Shown piece by piece: positions 6,283 to 9,298 of a stretch of 9,298 nucleotides of DNA. The stretch covers positions 1-9,298 of the forward strand of contig JAFARM010000303.1 of assembly GCA_019245455.1 (NCBI GenBank), given 5' to 3'. Position 1 is the stretch's first letter. Each line of letters begins with the position of its first letter. The notes below the pieces were generated by a model. The model was not told where the DNA came from. It saw only the letters and a list, made by a program, of their open reading frames with translations, and ran no database searches. A program made the position numbers and the translations under genes. The DNA is from Sphingomonadaceae bacterium. Its GTDB lineage: Bacteria > Pseudomonadota > Alphaproteobacteria > Sphingomonadales > Sphingomonadaceae.

Positions 6283-6289
6283 CGCGGAC

Positions 6290-8113
6290 ATGGGGGCAGC
6301 GGCACGGCGGGGAGGGCGGACGGCGGTCAGCGCCGGGACCATTGCCCTTGTCCTTGCCTCGCCCCTCCTCGCGCAGGCCGCTCCGCCGTCGGCGACGCCT
6401 TCGACCGGTCTCGTCAACAACGGTTTGCCGACGTCGCAGGAGATCCGACGTCAGGACGAATCGCCGCCACCTCGGGCCCCGGCCGTCACCGTGCGTTCGC
6501 GCGGTGCCATACAGCCTGGACCATGCCCCGCCGTCATCGCCGAGTCGCAGCTTACGGCGCCGCTGGCAGCGATCGACTTCACCGCGCCCGGTGGGGGCGA
6601 GCTCAATTCCGGCGTGCGGGCGGCGCTTGCTCATGTCGGTGCTGACCTGGACGGCTCGCCGCGGCCGATCCGCGCCATCTGCGACATCCGCGACGCCGCA
6701 AATGCCGCGCTCGCCCGCGCGCACTATGTGGCGACGGTTCGGGTTCCCGAGCAGACCGTTTCCGGGCACCTCAAACTGGAGGTCGTCACCGCCCGGATTG
6801 TCGGCCTGCGCGTCCGCGGGGATCCCGGCCGGCTGGCGCATCGCGTCGCGGCCCTGCTCGACCGGTTGCAGAAGATCGACCCGCTGAACGAGACCGACGC
6901 CGAGCGTATCCTGCTGCTCGCCGGTGACATCCCTGGAGTCGCGGTGACGCTCGAGCTGCGCCCGGCGCCGTCGGGTAAACTTGGCGAGGTGGTCGGTGAG
7001 ATCGCCGTCGAGCGCACACCCTATGCCTTGTTCTTCAACGCGCAGAACTACGGCTCGACTCAGATCGGCCGCTATTCGGGGCTGCTCCGCGGCGAGGTCT
7101 ACGGCCTGACCGGCCTGGCCGATCGCACCTATCTCGGCGTGTTCTCGACGGGGGATTTCAAGGAGCAGCAGGTGCTCCAGTTCGGCCACGACTTCGCCCC
7201 GTTCGCCGGCTCGAGCCTGCGCGTCGCCGGCCAGTTCACCTATGCCTGGACGCGGCCGACGATCGTCAGCGGCGGCACCGGCATCGACCTGCGCTCACGC
7301 TCGCTCTTGGCAACGGGGTCGCTCAGCTACCCGGTCGTGCGCCGCGGCAACCTCAACCTGCGCGCCGACGGCGGCTTCGACTTCATCGAGCAGCGGACGC
7401 GCAGCAACGGCACACCGATCAACACCGACAAGTTGCGCGAGTTCTTCGTCCAGCTGAACGGCGATGCGACCGCCCGCGTCGTCGGCGGCCTCGCGCCGCG
7501 ATGGCGGCTGGCGGGGGGAGTCGAGCTGCGCAAGGACGTCGATATCTTCGGCGCGACCAAGCAGGGCCAGGCGTCGGGCGGGGCGATCCCGACGCGGTTC
7601 GAAGGCGATCCGCAGGCGTTCATCGTCCGGGCGAATGCGCTCGCCGAAGGCCGCGTCCGCTTCGGCCCGCAGAGCCCCTATGCGATTACTGCCTCGGTCG
7701 ACGCGCGCGGGCAGTATTCAAACCATCCGCTGCTCGCCTTCGACGAGTTCGCCGTCGGCAACCTGACGATCGGCCGCGGTTATGACCCCGACGCGACCTC
7801 GGGCGACCAGGCGTACGGCGCGGCGAGCGAAATCCGCATCGGCAAGCCGCAGCCGCTGTCGCGCCGCGACTTCGCCTACGAGGTCATCGGCTTCTACGAC
7901 GTCATTCACATCAACAACCTCGACAGCAACCGCTTCGAGGCCGACCGCACGCTGCACAGCGTCGGCGGCGGCGTCCGCGCGACATGGGGCAGCCACGGGC
8001 GGATCGACATCGTCTACGCCAAGCCGCTCGACAAGGGGCTGGCGATCGACACCGTCAAGCCGCCGGGGCGCCTGCTGGTGTCGCTCACGATCCGCGCGCT
8101 GCCGTGGCGATGA
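6290..8113 (+). CDS. TpsB outer-membrane transporter, ShlB/FhaC/HecB family (two-partner secretion)
   Basis: This 607-aa Omp85-superfamily protein forms the outer-membrane pore that exports a TpsA partner. It has a signal peptide (about 1-30, ending Leu-Leu-Ala-Gln-Ala) and then a Pro-rich segment with Gln-Glu-Ile-Arg-Arg-Gln, typical of the plug-helix/linker region. Two POTRA domains span roughly 75-180 and 180-250. The first carries Cys79 and Cys131, probably a disulfide, and a Val-Pro-Glu-Gln-Thr-Val-Ser-Gly-His-Leu motif. A 16-strand barrel is expected from about 255 to the end. The two secretion signatures are present: Arg496 in Gly-Arg-Gly-Tyr-Asp-Pro (the L6 loop motif, VRGY in FhaC) and Asp537 in Phe-Tyr-Asp, 41 residues later, against 42 in FhaC. 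The C-terminus alternates hydrophobic residues but ends in Pro-Trp-Arg. The ATG at 6290 is preferred over the GTG at 6266 because of the Shine-Dalgarno. The partner tpsA begins 13 nt after the stop. Confidence 0.95.
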   Translation: MGAAARRGGRTAVSAGTIALVLASPLLAQAAPPSATPSTGLVNNGLPTSQEIRRQDESPPPRAPAVTVRSRGAIQPGPCPAVIAESQLTAPLAAIDFTAPGGGELNSGVRAALAHVGADLDGSPRPIRAICDIRDAANAALARAHYVATVRVPEQTVSGHLKLEVVTARIVGLRVRGDPGRLAHRVAALLDRLQKIDPLNETDAERILLLAGDIPGVAVTLELRPAPSGKLGEVVGEIAVERTPYALFFNAQNYGSTQIGRYSGLLRGEVYGLTGLADRTYLGVFSTGDFKEQQVLQFGHDFAPFAGSSLRVAGQFTYAWTRPTIVSGGTGIDLRSRSLLATGSLSYPVVRRGNLNLRADGGFDFIEQRTRSNGTPINTDKLREFFVQLNGDATARVVGGLAPRWRLAGGVELRKDVDIFGATKQGQASGGAIPTRFEGDPQAFIVRANALAEGRVRFGPQSPYAITASVDARGQYSNHPLLAFDEFAVGNLTIGRGYDPDATSGDQAYGAASEIRIGKPQPLSRRDFAYEVIGFYDVIHINNLDSNRFEADRTLHSVGGGVRATWGSHGRIDIVYAKPLDKGLAIDTVKPPGRLLVSLTIRALPWR

Positions 8114-8119
8114 GGAGGG
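8114..8119 (+). promoter_or_regulatory. Ribosome binding site of tpsA
   Basis: GGAGGG starts on the base right after the tpsB stop codon and lies 7 nt before the tpsA ATG. Ribosomes finishing tpsB would sit on it, so the two products are probably translationally coupled. Confidence 0.8.
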
Positions 8120-8126
8120 CAAGGCC

Positions 8127-9298
8127 ATGATCACTGCCCGCAGTCGCCTGTTTGCCGGAACCGCCGTCGCCGCGCTGGCGGCGACGCCCGCGCTGGCGGG
8201 CCCGGCGCTGCCCAACAATGGCACGGTGACGGTTGGCACCGTCGCGGCGACGGCGAGCAACGCGACGCTGAACGGCGACGGATCGGCGGGCCATCCGTTC
8301 ACCACGTCTGCGGTTCAAGGCAACGGCGCGCTCAACCTAGTGGTCGGAACGACCGGCGGCGGGCCCGGTCAGACCGCGGTCATCAACTGGAACAGCTTCG
8401 ACATCGGCGCGACGACGGTCGGCGCGACGACAACCCTCAACTCGGTCAATTTTTCGGGCGCGGGCGGGGCCTATTCGGTGCTCAACCGTGTCACTGGAGG
8501 GTCGCTGACGCAGATCGCCGGCGCGATCAACGGCGGCGGCAACGGCACGATCTTCGTCATCAACGAATCCGGCATCACGTTCAAGGGCTCGGCGACTGTC
8601 ACCAACCTGTCGGGGTTTGTCGCCAGTTCGCTCGACATCGACCTCGACAACGACGCCGGCGCGAAGTTCAGCGGGTTCGCCGGCGGCACCGCGACGTCGA
8701 TCCGCTTTGCGCCGAACGCCGGCACCGCCAATCATGGCGTCCAGATCGATGCCGGCGCGTCGATCGCGCCGGGCGGCACGCTGCTCATCGTCGCGCCGGT
8801 CCAGACGGTCGCTTCTGGCGCGACGCTGACCGCCGGCGGCGACGCCGGCTTCGTCGTGGCCGCCGACGCGACGGTCAAGCTCAGCCCGACCAGCATCATC
8901 AACGTCGGCATCGCCAGGGGCACCACCTTCACCGGAACCAACGCCTCGTCGATCGGCGGGACGATCCAGGGTCAGCACGTGCTGCTGGCGGCGGCGAGTA
9001 CGGCAGACATCACCCAGGCCCTGCTCAGCGTCCCCGCCAGCATCACGGCGACAACGGCGACCGCGACCGACAAGGGCATCGTTCTTGCCGTCGGCGGCGA
9101 CAGCAGCGGCACGGTGACCTTCGCCGCGCCCGATCCAGGTCCGCCGACGCCGGGGGCGCAGTTCGCCGCGCCGCTGTCGGTCACGGGCACCATCATCAGC
9201 AGCGCGCGGATCGACGCCACCGCCACCGGCCAGCTGACGCTGGGCGGTACCGTCACGGCGACCGGTGCCCTGACCGGCACCGGCCACGACCTCGTCCT
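8127..9298 (+). CDS. TpsA exoprotein with filamentous-haemagglutinin N-terminal domain (5' part only)
   Basis: The frame is open from the ATG at 8127 to the window edge, giving 390 codons without a stop, and is truncated only by the window. Residues 1-25 form a signal peptide (Met-Ile-Thr-Ala-Arg-Ser-Arg, Ala/Leu core, Ala-Leu-Ala-Gly). Next comes the TPS secretion domain: Ile-Asn-Trp-Asn-Ser-Phe-Asp-Ile-Gly from residue 86, Val-Leu-Asn-Arg-Val-Thr-Gly-Gly from 118, Ile-Ala-Gly-Ala-Ile, then Phe-Val-Ile-Asn-Glu-Ser-Gly-Ile, and Gly-Phe-Val-Ala-Ser-Ser-Leu-Asp-Ile. This domain is recognised by TpsB and starts the right-handed beta-helix. Residues 146-149 are Asn-Glu-Ser-Gly where most members have Asn-Pro-Asn-Gly. 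The rest is Gly-, Ala- and Thr-rich, with no cysteine, as expected of a beta-helical passenger. Its final function (adhesin, haemolysin-like, or other) depends on the part beyond the window. It is coupled to tpsB. Confidence 0.92.
   Translation, partial: MITARSRLFAGTAVAALAATPALAGPALPNNGTVTVGTVAATASNATLNGDGSAGHPFTTSAVQGNGALNLVVGTTGGGPGQTAVINWNSFDIGATTVGATTTLNSVNFSGAGGAYSVLNRVTGGSLTQIAGAINGGGNGTIFVINESGITFKGSATVTNLSGFVASSLDIDLDNDAGAKFSGFAGGTATSIRFAPNAGTANHGVQIDAGASIAPGGTLLIVAPVQTVASGATLTAGGDAGFVVAADATVKLSPTSIINVGIARGTTFTGTNASSIGGTIQGQHVLLAAASTADITQALLSVPASITATTATATDKGIVLAVGGDSSGTVTFAAPDPGPPTPGAQFAAPLSVTGTIISSARIDATATGQLTLGGTVTATGALTGTGHDLV

Noticed and set aside
6134..7189. 351-aa minus-strand frame across the ompA/tpsB junction
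   Set aside because: It overlaps two well-supported plus-strand genes and has no domain signal or credible start site.
8337..9287. 316-aa open frame on the minus strand opposite tpsA
   Set aside because: The plus-strand frame has a signal peptide and TPS domain motifs; the antisense translation is Arg/Gly/Asp-rich with no recognisable motif.

Overview
This window is chromosomal DNA of very high GC content from a Gram-negative bacterium, most likely an alphaproteobacterium of the Sphingomonadales. The reasons are the strongly G/C-ending codons, the outer-membrane proteins, and intergenic inverted-repeat elements of the kind common in that group. The taxonomic call is inference from protein resemblance and repeat style, with no database search behind it. 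There is no transposase, phage gene, tRNA, rRNA or CRISPR array.

Layout. (1) 1-3246, plus strand: the 3' part of an M28 zinc peptidase of the glutamate carboxypeptidase II / transferrin-receptor type, a small CsaA-like tRNA-binding protein, and a complete glutathione-disulfide reductase. A different inverted-repeat element fills each of the two gaps between them. (2) 3260-3589, minus strand: a 109-aa protein of unknown function, converging on the reductase gene. (3) 3590-4126: a gene-free stretch carrying a near-perfect pair of inverted REP-like arms. (4) 4127-5500, plus strand: class II DAHP synthase, the first enzyme of the shikimate pathway, with every metal- and substrate-binding residue I could check in place. 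(5) 5649-9298 (right edge), plus strand: an exported OmpA-family peptidoglycan-binding protein, then a TpsB outer-membrane transporter and the start of its TpsA exoprotein partner, which runs off the window.

How the genes fit together. The left half is housekeeping metabolism (peptide turnover, tRNA/chaperone-type binding, thiol redox, aromatic amino-acid synthesis) with no obvious shared pathway. The right end is a cell-surface module. TpsB and TpsA are separated by 13 nt and tpsA has a strong Shine-Dalgarno, so they are almost certainly co-expressed as a type Vb (two-partner) secretion pair. The OmpA-like gene lies 77 nt upstream on the same strand and may belong to the same unit. The points most worth following up are the unusual Asn-Glu-Ser-Gly in the TpsA secretion domain, the repeat arm that appears to supply the ribosome binding site of the CsaA-like gene, and the unrecognised 109-aa protein.
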